Positions 15,738 through 24,791 are shown, counted from the stretch's first letter. The stretch is DNA of 48,914 nucleotides from Alphaproteobacteria bacterium (GCA_013215815.1 JABSQP010000001.1:1-48914); one strand, 5' to 3'. The notes: generated by a model not told the origin, from the letters alone. Numbers and translations are program-made.

Positions 15738-17189
15738 CTATCCACTGTTCGTTGGGCGCAATCTTGGCGGAAGAGAGTATGCTGGCGCATAACTCTTTGT
15801 TACTGTTACATTTTCTAGGTTTAGTTGGCCCATATGATATTCTATGTTTCCTGCAATTGCTGACCAATTTGTAAAGTTAGGAAGCGTAGTCTCACCTAAA
15901 CCTTTTTCTTCTTCTAAGTGTTCTAAGAACTCGGAAACTGTCCTCGGATTATTTCTATCAGGTGTTACAATCGGTTCCCCGTCGTCTGTAAATGTAGGGT
16001 TATCATTTTCATCAAGAACGGGTTTCGTATGAAATAATAGCCATTGATTGGTTGAATTATTGACAGCCTCGTTTGAGAAATAATCACGTGCAAAACTTGC
16101 CCCATCATTGGTTATTACATCACGGATTATATTTTCTCCTGCGCGTCCTCCTGCAAAATGTGCGACATATCCTTGCAGTTCTGTCACTGGATAGTAACTC
16201 ATACCTTCAGGTGCGAATTCGGCGAACTCTCTTTGCAATGAACCAATTTCGCGAATCTGCATGACAGCAGCTAGCCTCGTATTGAAATGAGGATCCCAGC
16301 ACGTTTTAATCATTGTATGCCGACCACCTTCATCAGCGTAATCATAGTTCAGTTGAAAATGTGGGTTACCATTTGCGTCTTTCGTACCAAGATCAATTCT
16401 TGTTCTCTCTATTAAGTTTCCTCTTATGCCTTCATAGCCAATGAGCGGTGAGAAACGGTATCCCATTTCTGCTAAGGTTGAAGGAACGAATTGCGATAGG
16501 CCACATGCTCTAATACCATTAAAGGCATTAGGATTTAAGGAACTCTCTAGTGCTTGTACCGCAAAAGAGTAGGACAAAGGCATCCCTGCAATTTGAGCTG
16601 TTAGAACATTTGCTTCAAAAACATCATTGGGGACACTCCAATCCTGATAATAAATAGTTCCATCGGTGTCTTGGTATAAACCATCGACGGTTTCGAATGG
16701 TCTCAATGCACCTTCTCTGGCTGCGTCCATACCTGAAAAATCAAAACCTGTTTCTTCATTAAACTGTTCTGATAACTCACCGCCGCTGTTTGGAGATGTT
16801 TCAGGTGTAATATCGTCTTTATCTACAAGGAAGGGGAGAGCTATAATTCCGGCAACTGCTGTGGCCGATGTTAACAAGCTTCCGACGTTTGCAGAACGCT
16901 TCCACAGGCTCGGTTTTGATTTGAGTGGTAGTAATCCCAAAGTTTTATCTGGTGCACCAGACACAAGTTCACGAAATGGTGCCACATATTTAGCATCGCC
17001 ACTACGAATAGAGTTGCTTAGGGTTTTTAGCTCTTCTCTAGATGTATCTTCGCCGGTCATAGCTTTTAAAAAGCGTCCGACAGCTTTTTGATTTCTTCTT
17101 AGATATTTTGCAACGTCTTTAAGCCGACCATCTACTAGAAAGTCGACTAATGCCCCACGGTCAGCAAAATTTAAATCTGTCGAAGCCAA
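15738..17189 (-). CDS. Membrane-anchored lytic-transglycosylase-like protein
   Basis: 483 residues, TTG start at 17189 supported by GAGGG just upstream. Residues 1-95 are a basic cytoplasmic region; one hydrophobic helix spans 101-121 (NVGSLLTSATAVAGIIALPF). The segment QALESSLNPNAFNGIRACG followed by LSQFVPSTLAEMG (211-243) matches the SLT catalytic region: Glu215 is the candidate catalytic acid, then the GLxQ-type strand and P-S-T. The rest (250-483) is not recognised and contains a predicted loop with EGMSYYPVTELQGYVAHFAGG. This topology places the enzyme in the periplasm. Most housekeeping transglycosylases are lipoproteins or secreted; a cytoplasmic N-terminal domain with a signal anchor suggests a specialised enzyme tied to an intracellular partner. 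Confidence 0.7.
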   Translation of the reverse strand: MASTDLNFADRGALVDFLVDGRLKDVAKYLRRNQKAVGRFLKAMTGEDTSREELKTLSNSIRSGDAKYVAPFRELVSGAPDKTLGLLPLKSKPSLWKRSANVGSLLTSATAVAGIIALPFLVDKDDITPETSPNSGGELSEQFNEETGFDFSGMDAAREGALRPFETVDGLYQDTDGTIYYQDWSVPNDVFEANVLTAQIAGMPLSYSFAVQALESSLNPNAFNGIRACGLSQFVPSTLAEMGYRFSPLIGYEGIRGNLIERTRIDLGTKDANGNPHFQLNYDYADEGGRHTMIKTCWDPHFNTRLAAVMQIREIGSLQREFAEFAPEGMSYYPVTELQGYVAHFAGGRAGENIIRDVITNDGASFARDYFSNEAVNNSTNQWLLFHTKPVLDENDNPTFTDDGEPIVTPDRNNPRTVSEFLEHLEEEKGLGETTLPNFTNWSAIAGNIEYHMGQLNLENVTVTKSYAPAYSLPPRLRPTNSG

Positions 17190-17391
17190 AATGCCCTCTA
17201 CATTTTTTCTTTTTCCGCTCTTTTACACTAATTTATGGCAATTAACAAAAGCTTAAAATCCCTAGGATTAATGCATGTTTTTGGCTTCCTGACTTGGAAG
17301 CTGCAAGTAGTTATGTTACGACTCAAACGTCTAGAAGAATCACCGCTGCGGCAATGGTGCCAAGGTGCTGAAATAGAAGGGTTTAGTAAAC
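17190..17391. other. Divergent intergenic region upstream of sucC
   Basis: About 200 nt separate the transglycosylase-like gene from sucC. It must hold the sucCD promoter. A small inverted repeat CTTCC-TGACTT-GGAAG lies near 17284-17299. I could not single out a convincing -35/-10 pair or a known riboswitch. Confidence 0.4.
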
Positions 17392-18594
17392 ATGAATATC
17401 CATGAGTATCAGGCAAAAGAATTGCTTGCGAAATACAATGTGGCAGTGCCAAAAGGCATCGCAGCGATGAGCGTCGATGAGGCAGTAAAAGCAGTTGATG
17501 AGCTACCAGGGCCGCTTTACGTTGTAAAAGCGCAAATACATGCAGGTGGACGCGGTGCAGGTCACTTTACAAACAACCCTGAGGGAAAAGGCGGTGTTCG
17601 TCTTTGTAAGACAGTAGAAGAAGTAAAAGACGCTGCTGAAGCGATGATGGGTAACACTTTGGTTACTGTTCAAACTGGTCCAGAAGGTAAAGACGTTCAG
17701 CGTCTATACGTGACAGACGGTGTGGATATTGAAAAAGAATATTACTGTTCGGTTCTTCTAGATCGCGTGACATCAAAAGTGACATTCATGGTGTCTCTTG
17801 AAGGGGGTATGGAAATCGAAGAAGTTGCTGAAGAAAATCCAGATGCAATTAAGAAGGTTGCGATTGATCCTGTTGCAGGTATTACAGATGCAGATGCTGG
17901 TGAGCTTGCAGATGCACTTGAACTAACTGGTGCGGCAAAAACAAGCGCGATTCCATTCTTCAAAAACTTATACCAGTGCTACATGGAAACAGACGCAGCG
18001 ATTGTTGAAATTAACCCAATGATCCTCGCTGGTGATGAAGTGATGGCGCTTGATGCAAAAATCAATTTTGATCCAAATGCTCTTTATCGTCAGCCAGAAG
18101 TTGCAGCTCTTCGTGATGAAAGTGAAGAAGATGCAAATGAGAAAATTGCACACGATAATGAGCTATCATATGTGCGTCTTGACGGTAACATTGGTTGTAT
18201 GGTGAACGGCGCTGGCCTTGCGATGTCGACAATGGACATTATTAAGCTTCACGGCGGCGATCCTGCAAACTTCCTAGATGTTGGTGGCGGTGCGACAGCA
18301 GAGCGCGTGACAGTTGCTTTCAAAATCATTCTTTCTGATCCAAATGTGAAAGGTATCTTGGTTAATATCTTCGGCGGTATCATGAAGTGTGATGTGATCG
18401 CAGAAGGTGTGATTGCGGCCGCTAAAGAAGTTGATCTTAAAGTGCCTCTAGTTGTGCGTCTTGAAGGAACAAATGTTGAGAAGGGTAAGGAGCTAATGGC
18501 TGGTTCTGGTCTTCCAATTATTGCGGCAGACAATTTAGAAGATGCGGCAGCAAAAGTTGTTGCAGCAACAGCAGAAGCTCAAAAAGCAGCGTAA
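17392..18594 (+). CDS. sucC: Succinyl-CoA ligase, beta subunit
   Basis: 400 residues. ATP-grasp subunit of succinyl-CoA synthetase, which makes ATP or GTP from succinyl-CoA in the TCA cycle. It starts [22 protein letters not shown] and includes [12 protein letters not shown] (nucleotide site), EINPMI, and FLDVGGGA with [16 protein letters not shown] near the C-terminus. The subunit pairs with sucD, 27 nt downstream. Confidence 0.97.
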   Translation: MNIHEYQAKELLAKYNVAVPKGIAAMSVDEAVKAVDELPGPLYVVKAQIHAGGRGAGHFTNNPEGKGGVRLCKTVEEVKDAAEAMMGNTLVTVQTGPEGKDVQRLYVTDGVDIEKEYYCSVLLDRVTSKVTFMVSLEGGMEIEEVAEENPDAIKKVAIDPVAGITDADAGELADALELTGAAKTSAIPFFKNLYQCYMETDAAIVEINPMILAGDEVMALDAKINFDPNALYRQPEVAALRDESEEDANEKIAHDNELSYVRLDGNIGCMVNGAGLAMSTMDIIKLHGGDPANFLDVGGGATAERVTVAFKIILSDPNVKGILVNIFGGIMKCDVIAEGVIAAAKEVDLKVPLVVRLEGTNVEKGKELMAGSGLPIIAADNLEDAAAKVVAATAEAQKAA

Positions 18595-18621
18595 CTTTTA
18601 GGGATTAAAGGAAATTAAAAA

Positions 18622-19497
18622 ATGTCAGTTTTAGTAAACAAAGAAACAAAAGTTATCTGTCAGGGTTTTACGGGTTCACAAGGTACTTTCCACAGTGAAC
18701 AAGCGATTGCGTATGGCACAAACATGGTCGGTGGCGTGACACCGAAGAAGGGGGGGCAAGAGCACCTCGGTCTTCCTGTGTTTAACACTGTGAAAGAAGC
18801 GAAAGATGAAACAGCGTGTAATGCATCTGTTATTTATGTGCCGCCTCCATTTGCAGCGGCTGCGATCATCGAAGCGATTGAAGCAGAGATTGAATTAGCG
18901 ATCTGTATCACCGAAGGTATTCCTGTTTTGGATATGGTGAAGGTAAAAGCTGCTCTTGCAGGTTCGAAAACACGCCTTATCGGCCCAAACTGCCCGGGTG
19001 TTATTACGCCTGATGAATGTAAGATCGGTATTATGCCAGGTCACATTCATAAGCGCGGTAAGATTGGTATCGTGTCACGTTCTGGTACATTGACTTATGA
19101 AGCGGTTGCACAAACAGGCGCGGTTGGCCTTGGTCAGTCGACATGTATCGGTATCGGTGGTGACCCAGTGAATGGAACGAACTTCATCGATTGTATTGAC
19201 CTATTTATGAATGATCCAGAAACAGAAGGTATTCTGATGATTGGTGAAATCGGCGGTACAGCAGAGATCGAAGCTGCTGAACACTATAAAGGTCTTAAAA
19301 ACAAGAAACCGATTGCAGGCTTTATCGCTGGTGCAACGGCTCCTCCGGGTAAACGTATGGGCCACGCTGGTGCTCTTATCTCTGGCGCGGATGATACGGC
19401 CCCTGCAAAAATGAAGGCGATGGCAGATGCTGGTTTTGCGGTGTCTGAAAGCCCTGCAGGTCTAGGTAAGGCGATGCAAGAAGCGATGGCCGCTTAA
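18622..19497 (+). CDS. sucD: Succinyl-CoA ligase, alpha subunit
   Basis: 291 residues. The alpha subunit binds CoA and carries the phosphohistidine. [15 protein letters not shown] (CoA-binding loop), [10 protein letters not shown], and [11 protein letters not shown] (active-site His) are intact. AAAGGA precedes the ATG. A strong terminator follows, so sucCD forms a two-gene transcript separated from odhA, unlike the continuous operon in many relatives. Confidence 0.97.
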   Translation: MSVLVNKETKVICQGFTGSQGTFHSEQAIAYGTNMVGGVTPKKGGQEHLGLPVFNTVKEAKDETACNASVIYVPPPFAAAAIIEAIEAEIELAICITEGIPVLDMVKVKAALAGSKTRLIGPNCPGVITPDECKIGIMPGHIHKRGKIGIVSRSGTLTYEAVAQTGAVGLGQSTCIGIGGDPVNGTNFIDCIDLFMNDPETEGILMIGEIGGTAEIEAAEHYKGLKNKKPIAGFIAGATAPPGKRMGHAGALISGADDTAPAKMKAMADAGFAVSESPAGLGKAMQEAMAA

Positions 19498-19526
19498 GCG
19501 TTTTCGTTGTTATTTAAATGATTTTA

Positions 19527-19554
19527 AAAGCACCGCTTCGTCGGTGCTTTTTTT
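19527..19554 (+). terminator. Terminator after sucD
   Basis: AAAGCACCG-CTTCGT-CGGTGCTTT makes a 9-bp stem followed by seven T residues. The stop of the convergent regulator gene lies at its edge, and the A-run on the other side could also help stop that transcript. Confidence 0.88.
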
Positions 19555-20041
19555 ATGCTCTTAGCTGAGGAAGAATAGCTTTTGATAACGCTTCGTGATC
19601 TTGTGTAATTGCAATTGCCATTATAGTTCGCCCGAACATTTCAGGTTTCTTACTTGTATCTGGTGACTTAGACGAAATATCAACTGTTTGTGTGAAAATT
19701 TCAGTGATACGTGCATTGGCAATATGATCTCTTACATTATTCGATAATAAGATTTGCGTTCCTTCATCTGGATTCACAGCTCCAGCAAAGCTTCTTAGTA
19801 GGTCGATTTCATCATCTGTGATGTCTAAAGCCTTGGCAACTTTTGCAAGTGTAGATTTTTTTACGTGTTGGGATGCAGATTCGATCTTACTTAACGTGGG
19901 TCTCGATGTGTAGGAGCTCTCTACTAGATCGTCATGTGTTAGTTGTTTATGCACTCTTTTTAGGCGCATAAGTGCACCGAACAATTTTCGATAGTTGCTT
20001 TCTATTAAGTCAATTGTATCTTGATCTACTTGTTCAGCCAT
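19553..20041 (-). CDS. XRE-family transcriptional regulator
   Basis: 162 residues. Residues about 20-75 form a helix-turn-helix of the Cro/C1 type (LTHDDLVESSYTSRPTLSK then STLAKVAKALDI). The C-terminal 85 residues are an unrecognised domain (NNVRDHIANARITEIFTQ) that might bind a ligand or mediate dimerisation. AGGA eight bases from the ATG supports the start. It lies convergent to sucD, with an inverted repeat overlapping its own promoter, so autorepression is plausible. Control of the nearby TCA genes is a guess. Confidence 0.82.
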   Translation of the reverse strand: MAEQVDQDTIDLIESNYRKLFGALMRLKRVHKQLTHDDLVESSYTSRPTLSKIESASQHVKKSTLAKVAKALDITDDEIDLLRSFAGAVNPDEGTQILLSNNVRDHIANARITEIFTQTVDISSKSPDTSKKPEMFGRTIMAIAITQDHEALSKAILPQLRA

Positions 20042-20066
20042 GAGCGGTTTCCTAAAATTTTAAAGA

Positions 20067-20100
20067 AATATACAAAAATTATGTAAAAAATCAACATAAT
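20067..20100 (-). promoter_or_regulatory. XRE regulator promoter with overlapping inverted repeat
   Basis: On the minus strand TTGATT (20089-20094), 16 nt, TATATT (20067-20072). A perfect 7-bp inverted repeat, ATTATGT (20078-20084) and ACATAAT (20094-20100), covers the spacer and -35, as an autoregulatory operator would. Confidence 0.5.
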
Positions 20101-20155
20101 CTTGGACTGATATATAAAATTTTACGGAAAATGTTGCCGATAGGTAGAAGAAGAG

Positions 20156-20177
20156 GCGGTATTTACCGCTTTTTTTG
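20156..20177 (+). terminator. Orphan rho-independent terminator
   Basis: GCGGT-ATTT-ACCGC followed by about eight T residues. No plus-strand gene ends here. It would stop either an unannotated short RNA or a transcript running antisense to the XRE gene. The 5-bp stem is short. Confidence 0.55.
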
Positions 20178-20289
20178 ATCCCATGTGGTGATGTTAATAC
20201 GTCTATCTTATTGAAAATAAATAATATTTACTTATGGCATGTCTGTTGCAATTACATAACTATACGATTTAACAGTGGGAGAAATGATT

Positions 20290-20409
20290 ATGACGACACG
20301 TCTTTATGTTACAGGAACAACACTATGGCTCATTCTTTTAGCTCAAGTTGCAGATTTCCATCCTTTTGAAAACATGACCGATTTAGCTGGTAATGTGATT
20401 GGATTTTAA
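20290..20409 (+). CDS. Possible 39-residue membrane protein
   Basis: A short open frame begins at an ATG that has GGGAG eight bases upstream; another ATG lies at 20284. The product MTTRLYVTGTTLWLILLAQV followed by a polar tail ending NVIGF has one hydrophobic segment (about residues 5-20) and would be a single-pass inner-membrane micropeptide. It is followed by a structured region and a terminator, which makes an independent transcript plausible. Function unknown; existence is supported only by the ribosome site, the composition and the context. Confidence 0.45.
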   Translation: MTTRLYVTGTTLWLILLAQVADFHPFENMTDLAGNVIGF

Positions 20410-20612
20410 TTTTTTACCACCCAGATTTAAGGTTAAGCCTCTCTTCCCGGAGCCCCTTTAACCCCATAAACCTTAAATCACCCTTCGTACCCACTCTAGG
20501 GGATAGGAAATTTAATCCTGTCCCCTAATTTTTTCTTTCTTCTCTTTATTTAAAAGCCATGGCATAACTATGTCTCAGTTCAGTTTTGAAGTAGTGAGTG
20601 TGGCGGAAATCT
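20410..20612. other. Non-coding interval with structured region
   Basis: Holds a 10-bp perfect inverted repeat, ATTTAAGGTT (20425-20434) and AACCTTAAAT (20469-20478), enclosing a C-rich 34-nt loop, then the terminator at 20498-20534. The last 80 bases lead to the next gene. No known riboswitch was recognised; the structured part may be the 3' region of the small-protein transcript or an independent small RNA. Confidence 0.45.
20498..20534 (+). terminator. Terminator of the small-protein transcript
   Basis: AGGGGATAGGA (20498-20508) pairs with TCCTGTCCCCT (20516-20526), with one mismatch inside an 11-bp stem, followed by AATTTTTT. This separates the small ORF from the following gene. Confidence 0.75.
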
Positions 20613-21152
20613 ATGTCCTTTTTTAAAGAATTATCAAAAGAAGAAGCAGCGCTGGTCATTTCCCTTCCATATCGTATCGGTACCTGGATTTCTGGAGTTG
20701 ATGATTTAGAAAAATCGAAGAGAGATGATAATAGGGAAGCGGCGGCTTTGGAACGTGCGATACGTAAAATTGCACGACAAAATACACCAAATTCTTTTCC
20801 TCGTGCTCTAATGAGCGAAGTTGAAACGTATAAGCATCTATGGCCAACATGGGCGAATACGTCAGATGAAAGCACATTGTTTTCGGATATCAATAAAGCG
20901 AAGGAATGCGTTGGATCAAAAATACATCCAAAAGCCTTGAAACAATATAAGCAGGTACTCTGGTATATGGCTCTTGTTGTTGCACAGGCTTTCGGAGAAG
21001 ATGATGATCCGGATCAGGAAATGCATGTTAACAACTTCTTCTCCGATATGAAGGAACGCTTGTTTCCAAGTGCGCTTGCTAAAGCACCGGAAAACATGAG
21101 TACAGATGAAAAAACTGCCTTGAAAAAGCTTCGTGCAGCATTAAAAAACTAA
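20613..21152 (+). CDS. Hypothetical helical protein upstream of odhA
   Basis: 179 residues from the ATG at 20613, which has GGCGGA upstream; a reading from 20598 adds five residues. It begins MSFFKELSKEEAALVISLPY and is predominantly helical and charged, with an acidic AFGEDDDPDQEMHVNNFF segment. There is no signal peptide or membrane helix. A distant resemblance to helical TerB-like folds crossed my mind, but I cannot support it. It ends 29 nt before sucA (odhA), so it may share that transcript. Confidence 0.7.
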   Translation: MSFFKELSKEEAALVISLPYRIGTWISGVDDLEKSKRDDNREAAALERAIRKIARQNTPNSFPRALMSEVETYKHLWPTWANTSDESTLFSDINKAKECVGSKIHPKALKQYKQVLWYMALVVAQAFGEDDDPDQEMHVNNFFSDMKERLFPSALAKAPENMSTDEKTALKKLRAALKN

Positions 21153-21181
21153 TCACATAAAAGACACGAAAAAGGAATACG

Positions 21182-24076
21182 ATGTCAGATAACCTCTCTT
21201 TTCTAACCGGTATCAATTCAGAATATATTGCTCACCTTTATGCGAAGTATCTTGCAAGTCCATCATCAGTTGATGGAAGTTGGCAGCGCTTTTTTTCTGA
21301 TCTGAATGATGATGAGGTTTCAGTGTTGCGTGAAATGCACGGTGCAAGCTGGACCCCGGATGAAAATAGAAAAGAGCAGAATGCTTTTGCTGCAAATACA
21401 AATGAGATGGGCTCTGTTGCACCGTCTTATACGCCGCCTCCTGCGCCATCCGGAGCGCCAGCAACATCGGAGGAAGCGCGTAAAGCAACATTGGATTCTG
21501 TTCGTGCGTTGATGCTGATCCGTGCGTACCGCGTTCGTGGTCACTTAGAAGCAGATCTCGATCCGCTTGGTTTAGTTGAACAGAAATATCATCCTGAGCT
21601 TGATCCAAAACATTATGGTTTCGCTGAAAGCGATTATGATCGTCCGATTTTCATCGATGGTGTTTTGGGAATGGAGACAGCAACGCTGCGTGACATTCTT
21701 TTTGCATTGAAAGAAACATATTGCGGTAAGATCGGTGTTGAGTTCATGCATATGAGCGATCCTGAAGAAAAAGCATGGATCCAAGAGCGTATTGAAGAGC
21801 CGCACAATAAAACAGAATTCACTGTGAATGGTAAAAAGGCCATTTATCAGCGTCTTGTTGCGGCAGAAGGTTTTGAGCAATTTCTACATGTGAAGCATAC
21901 AGGGACGAAACGCTTTGGTGTTGATGGTGGTGAGTCACTGATCCCTTGTATTGAACAAATTATGAAGCGTGGTGGCCAGCTTGGCCTAAAAGAAATCGCA
22001 GTGGGTATGGCGCACCGTGGTCGTTTGAATGTTCTTACGAATGTGATGGGTAAGTCATACACGGCTGTTTTCTCTGAGTTCCAAGGGCAGTCTTCTAATC
22101 CGGATGATGTACAAGGTTCTGGTGATGTAAAATATCATATGGGAACGTCTGGTGATCGCGATTTTGATGGCAATGTTGTGCACTTATCATTGACGGCAAA
22201 CCCATCTCACTTGGAATTTGTAAACCCTGTTGTGATTGGTAAGGTTCGTGCAAAACAGGTGCAAGCGAATGACATGGATGCAGAACAAGTTCTGCCATTG
22301 TTGCTTCACGGTGATGCAGCATTCGCAGGCCAAGGGGTTGTTCCTGAAACATTGATGATTTCTGATCTACCTGGTTATCGCGTAGGCGGCACAATGCACA
22401 TTGTGATTAATAACCAAATTGGTTTTACAACACGTCCAAAGTTCAGCCGTTCAGGCCCATACTGTACCGATGTAGCGAAGATGCTTTCCGCGCCGATATT
22501 CCACGTGAATGGCGATGATCCAGAAAGCGTTGTTCACGTTGCACGTATTGCGACTGAATTCCGTCAGAAGTTTAAAAAAGATGTTGTGATCGATATGTTT
22601 TGTTACCGTCGTTACGGTCACAATGAAGGTGATGAGCCGTCTTTCACACAGCCTTTGATGTATAAAAAAATTAAAACGCAAAAATCGACACGTGAGCTTT
22701 ATGGCGAACAGCTGGTAGCTGAAAAAGTTTTAACGGCAGAAGAGGCGAAGCAAGAAGTTGATGCGTTCCAGAAATATATGGAAGAAGCGTTTGAAGCGAC
22801 CAAAAGCTACAAACCAAACAAAGCGGATTTCCTTGAAGGCGCTTGGAGTGGTTTAACAACAGCGCCAGATGGCGATCGCCGCGGTAAAACTGCCGTCGAG
22901 ATGGATACACTGAAGCGTATTGGTCAGGTGCTTACAACTGTTCCTGAAGATTTCAAGGCAAATAGTAAAATCCTTCGTCAGTTAAAAGCGAAAGATAAAA
23001 TGATGGAAACGGGTGAGGGTATCGATTGGGGTACTGCTGAAGCGCTTGCTTTCGGCACGCTCCTTGATGATGGCTTTGCTGTTCGTTTGTCTGGTCAAGA
23101 TTGTGGTCGCGGTACGTTCTCTCAACGTCATGCGATCTTATATGATCAAGAGACAGAGAAGAAGTATTCTCCGCTAAAGCATGTATCTCCAGATCAACCT
23201 AAGTTTGAAGTACACGATAGTCCTCTATCTGAGCTTGCCGTAATGGGGTTTGAATACGGTTATTCTCTGGCGGATCCAAAGACGCTTGTTATGTGGGAGG
23301 GTCAATTTGGTGACTTCGTGAATGGTGCGCAGGTAATTATTGATCAATTTATCTCTAGCGGCGAAACAAAATGGCTTCGTATGAGTGGTCTTGTACTGAT
23401 GTTGCCGCATGGTATGGAAGGGCAAGGGCCTGAACACTCATCAGCACGTTTAGAAAGATTCTTGCAAGCGAGCGCTGAAGATAATTGGCAGGTGGCAAAT
23501 TGTACAACACCTGCAAACTATTTCCACATCTTGCGTCGTCAAATGTGCCGTGATTTCAGAAAGCCACTTATTTTAATGACTCCAAAATCATTGCTGCGTC
23601 ATAAGCTTTGTGTGTCTAATCTTGAAGATTTCGGTCCAGAATCAAGCTTCCACCGTATTCTGTGGGATCATGATCAGGATAAACTCGCAAAACCAGATAA
23701 GATCAAGCGTGTTGTTCTTTGTACGGGTAAGGTTTATTATGACCTTCTACAAGAACGCCGTGAGCGTGATCTAAAAGACGTGATGATCCTCCGTCTTGAA
23801 CAGCTTTATCCTTTCCCAGACGAGATCTTAGAAGAAGAACTTGCGAAGTATCCGAATGCAGATGTTGTGTGGTGCCAGGAAGAGCCGAAAAATATGGGCT
23901 CATGGTTCTTTGTTGAACCAGAAATTGAAACTGTGTTGGTAAAGCTTAAGCATAAAGCAGGCCGCGCAAAATATGCGGGCCGTATTGCCGCGGCATCACC
24001 GGCAACGGGTCTGTTAAAAACACACAATGAGGAGCAAGCTGCTCTCGTTGATGACGCGTTGAGTGTTAAAGGGTAA
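21182..24076 (+). CDS. sucA: 2-oxoglutarate dehydrogenase E1 component
   Basis: 964 residues. Thiamine-diphosphate-dependent decarboxylase that forms succinyl-CoA with E2 and E3. The N-terminal NSEYIAHLYAKYLASPSSVDGSW is the E2-binding helix typical of SucA. GMAHRGRLNVL, HGDAAFAGQGVV, VINNQIGFTT and GDDPESVVHVA mark the cofactor site, and CYRRYGHNEGDEPSFTQP is the conserved E1 core; the C-terminal half has GQFGDFVNGAQVIIDQFI. AAGGA precedes the ATG. It is often called odhA in this class. Confidence 0.97.
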   Translation: MSDNLSFLTGINSEYIAHLYAKYLASPSSVDGSWQRFFSDLNDDEVSVLREMHGASWTPDENRKEQNAFAANTNEMGSVAPSYTPPPAPSGAPATSEEARKATLDSVRALMLIRAYRVRGHLEADLDPLGLVEQKYHPELDPKHYGFAESDYDRPIFIDGVLGMETATLRDILFALKETYCGKIGVEFMHMSDPEEKAWIQERIEEPHNKTEFTVNGKKAIYQRLVAAEGFEQFLHVKHTGTKRFGVDGGESLIPCIEQIMKRGGQLGLKEIAVGMAHRGRLNVLTNVMGKSYTAVFSEFQGQSSNPDDVQGSGDVKYHMGTSGDRDFDGNVVHLSLTANPSHLEFVNPVVIGKVRAKQVQANDMDAEQVLPLLLHGDAAFAGQGVVPETLMISDLPGYRVGGTMHIVINNQIGFTTRPKFSRSGPYCTDVAKMLSAPIFHVNGDDPESVVHVARIATEFRQKFKKDVVIDMFCYRRYGHNEGDEPSFTQPLMYKKIKTQKSTRELYGEQLVAEKVLTAEEAKQEVDAFQKYMEEAFEATKSYKPNKADFLEGAWSGLTTAPDGDRRGKTAVEMDTLKRIGQVLTTVPEDFKANSKILRQLKAKDKMMETGEGIDWGTAEALAFGTLLDDGFAVRLSGQDCGRGTFSQRHAILYDQETEKKYSPLKHVSPDQPKFEVHDSPLSELAVMGFEYGYSLADPKTLVMWEGQFGDFVNGAQVIIDQFISSGETKWLRMSGLVLMLPHGMEGQGPEHSSARLERFLQASAEDNWQVANCTTPANYFHILRRQMCRDFRKPLILMTPKSLLRHKLCVSNLEDFGPESSFHRILWDHDQDKLAKPDKIKRVVLCTGKVYYDLLQERRERDLKDVMILRLEQLYPFPDEILEEELAKYPNADVVWCQEEPKNMGSWFFVEPEIETVLVKLKHKAGRAKYAGRIAAASPATGLLKTHNEEQAALVDDALSVKG

Positions 24077-24083
24077 GAATGGT

Positions 24084-24773
24084 ATGAGTAACTTGGTAGT
24101 TATTGATGATTTGCCAATCGATACAATAGATGGCGAGTTGATAGATCTAGATATTGATCGCTTGCACTTTTCTAATGGCTATTACGATATTGATCCTTCT
24201 TTTTGTGTGCCTACAGTCTTAGCGGGGTTTAAGCATATTGATGATTTTTATGCCGAAGAAGGTGATGCTTTTTGCTTAGCAATTAATACAGACGTTAGCG
24301 CGAAAAATGCTGGTAAGGACATGGAACCACAAGGAGTACGAGCAGAAAAGGTTTTAAGGCCACTCTCGTTGTTATTTCCGAAGCGTACGATCATAGGTAT
24401 GTTTTTTGATGAACTAACACCTGGTGAGTTATATGAAGGGTTAGAGCAGCGCTCTAACGATTTACTCTCTTTATTTAAATGGGGGTATGGAACGAATGAA
24501 AAAGAAGATCCTATTGTAGGAGCCACACGTTTTGAAACTGTGCACGGTCATCCACTTCCGAAGGATGTTGAACACTTCCGTCCAGCAGGTGAAGGAGATA
24601 CGCCAAAAGGTGAAAATCAAGATAATGTCGTTCCAGAAGATCTTACTTCAAAAGTTGGACGTCATGGTCGCCCATATTTAACGAGACAAAACAAAGCACT
24701 ATTTCCAGTTCCTGCTGAATTGCATCAATTTGCTGCTTTATCTGTGCGAGCAGCGCCACAACATAAGATTTAA
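24084..24773 (+). CDS. HldE/RfaE-C-like nucleotidyltransferase homologue without the HxGH motif
   Basis: 229 residues from the ATG at 24084, 7 nt after sucA; a GTG at 24063 is less likely. The layout follows the cytidylyl/adenylyltransferase domain of HldE: FSNGYYDI (29-36) for the usual NGxFD, LAINTD (65-70), RAEKVLRPLSLL, FFDELTPGELYEGL (107-120), KWGYG (132-136, matching KGxDY) and IVGATRFETVHGHPLP. The catalytic L-H-x-G-H that should follow NGxFD is DPSFC (37-41), so nucleotidyl transfer is probably lost. The C-terminal 60 residues are a polar tail. Its place between the E1 and E2 genes of 2-oxoglutarate dehydrogenase is unusual and suggests a role linked to that complex, but this is inference. 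Confidence 0.65.
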   Translation: MSNLVVIDDLPIDTIDGELIDLDIDRLHFSNGYYDIDPSFCVPTVLAGFKHIDDFYAEEGDAFCLAINTDVSAKNAGKDMEPQGVRAEKVLRPLSLLFPKRTIIGMFFDELTPGELYEGLEQRSNDLLSLFKWGYGTNEKEDPIVGATRFETVHGHPLPKDVEHFRPAGEGDTPKGENQDNVVPEDLTSKVGRHGRPYLTRQNKALFPVPAELHQFAALSVRAAPQHKI

Positions 24774-24791
24774 AGAGAAAGAAAATAGAAA

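Noticed and set aside
15738-17189. Prophage remnant
   Set aside because: Apart from the transglycosylase-like domain there is no integrase, capsid, tail or lysis gene nearby, and the flanks are housekeeping genes.
18748-18757. G-rich run in sucD as a phase-variable tract
   Set aside because: It encodes the conserved PKKGG motif and is only seven G long, so it is explained by the protein.
20425-20478. sucA-type riboswitch or RNA motif
   Set aside because: The hairpin lies after a small ORF, is followed by a terminator and is 700 bases from odhA with another gene between; no known motif sequence is recognised.
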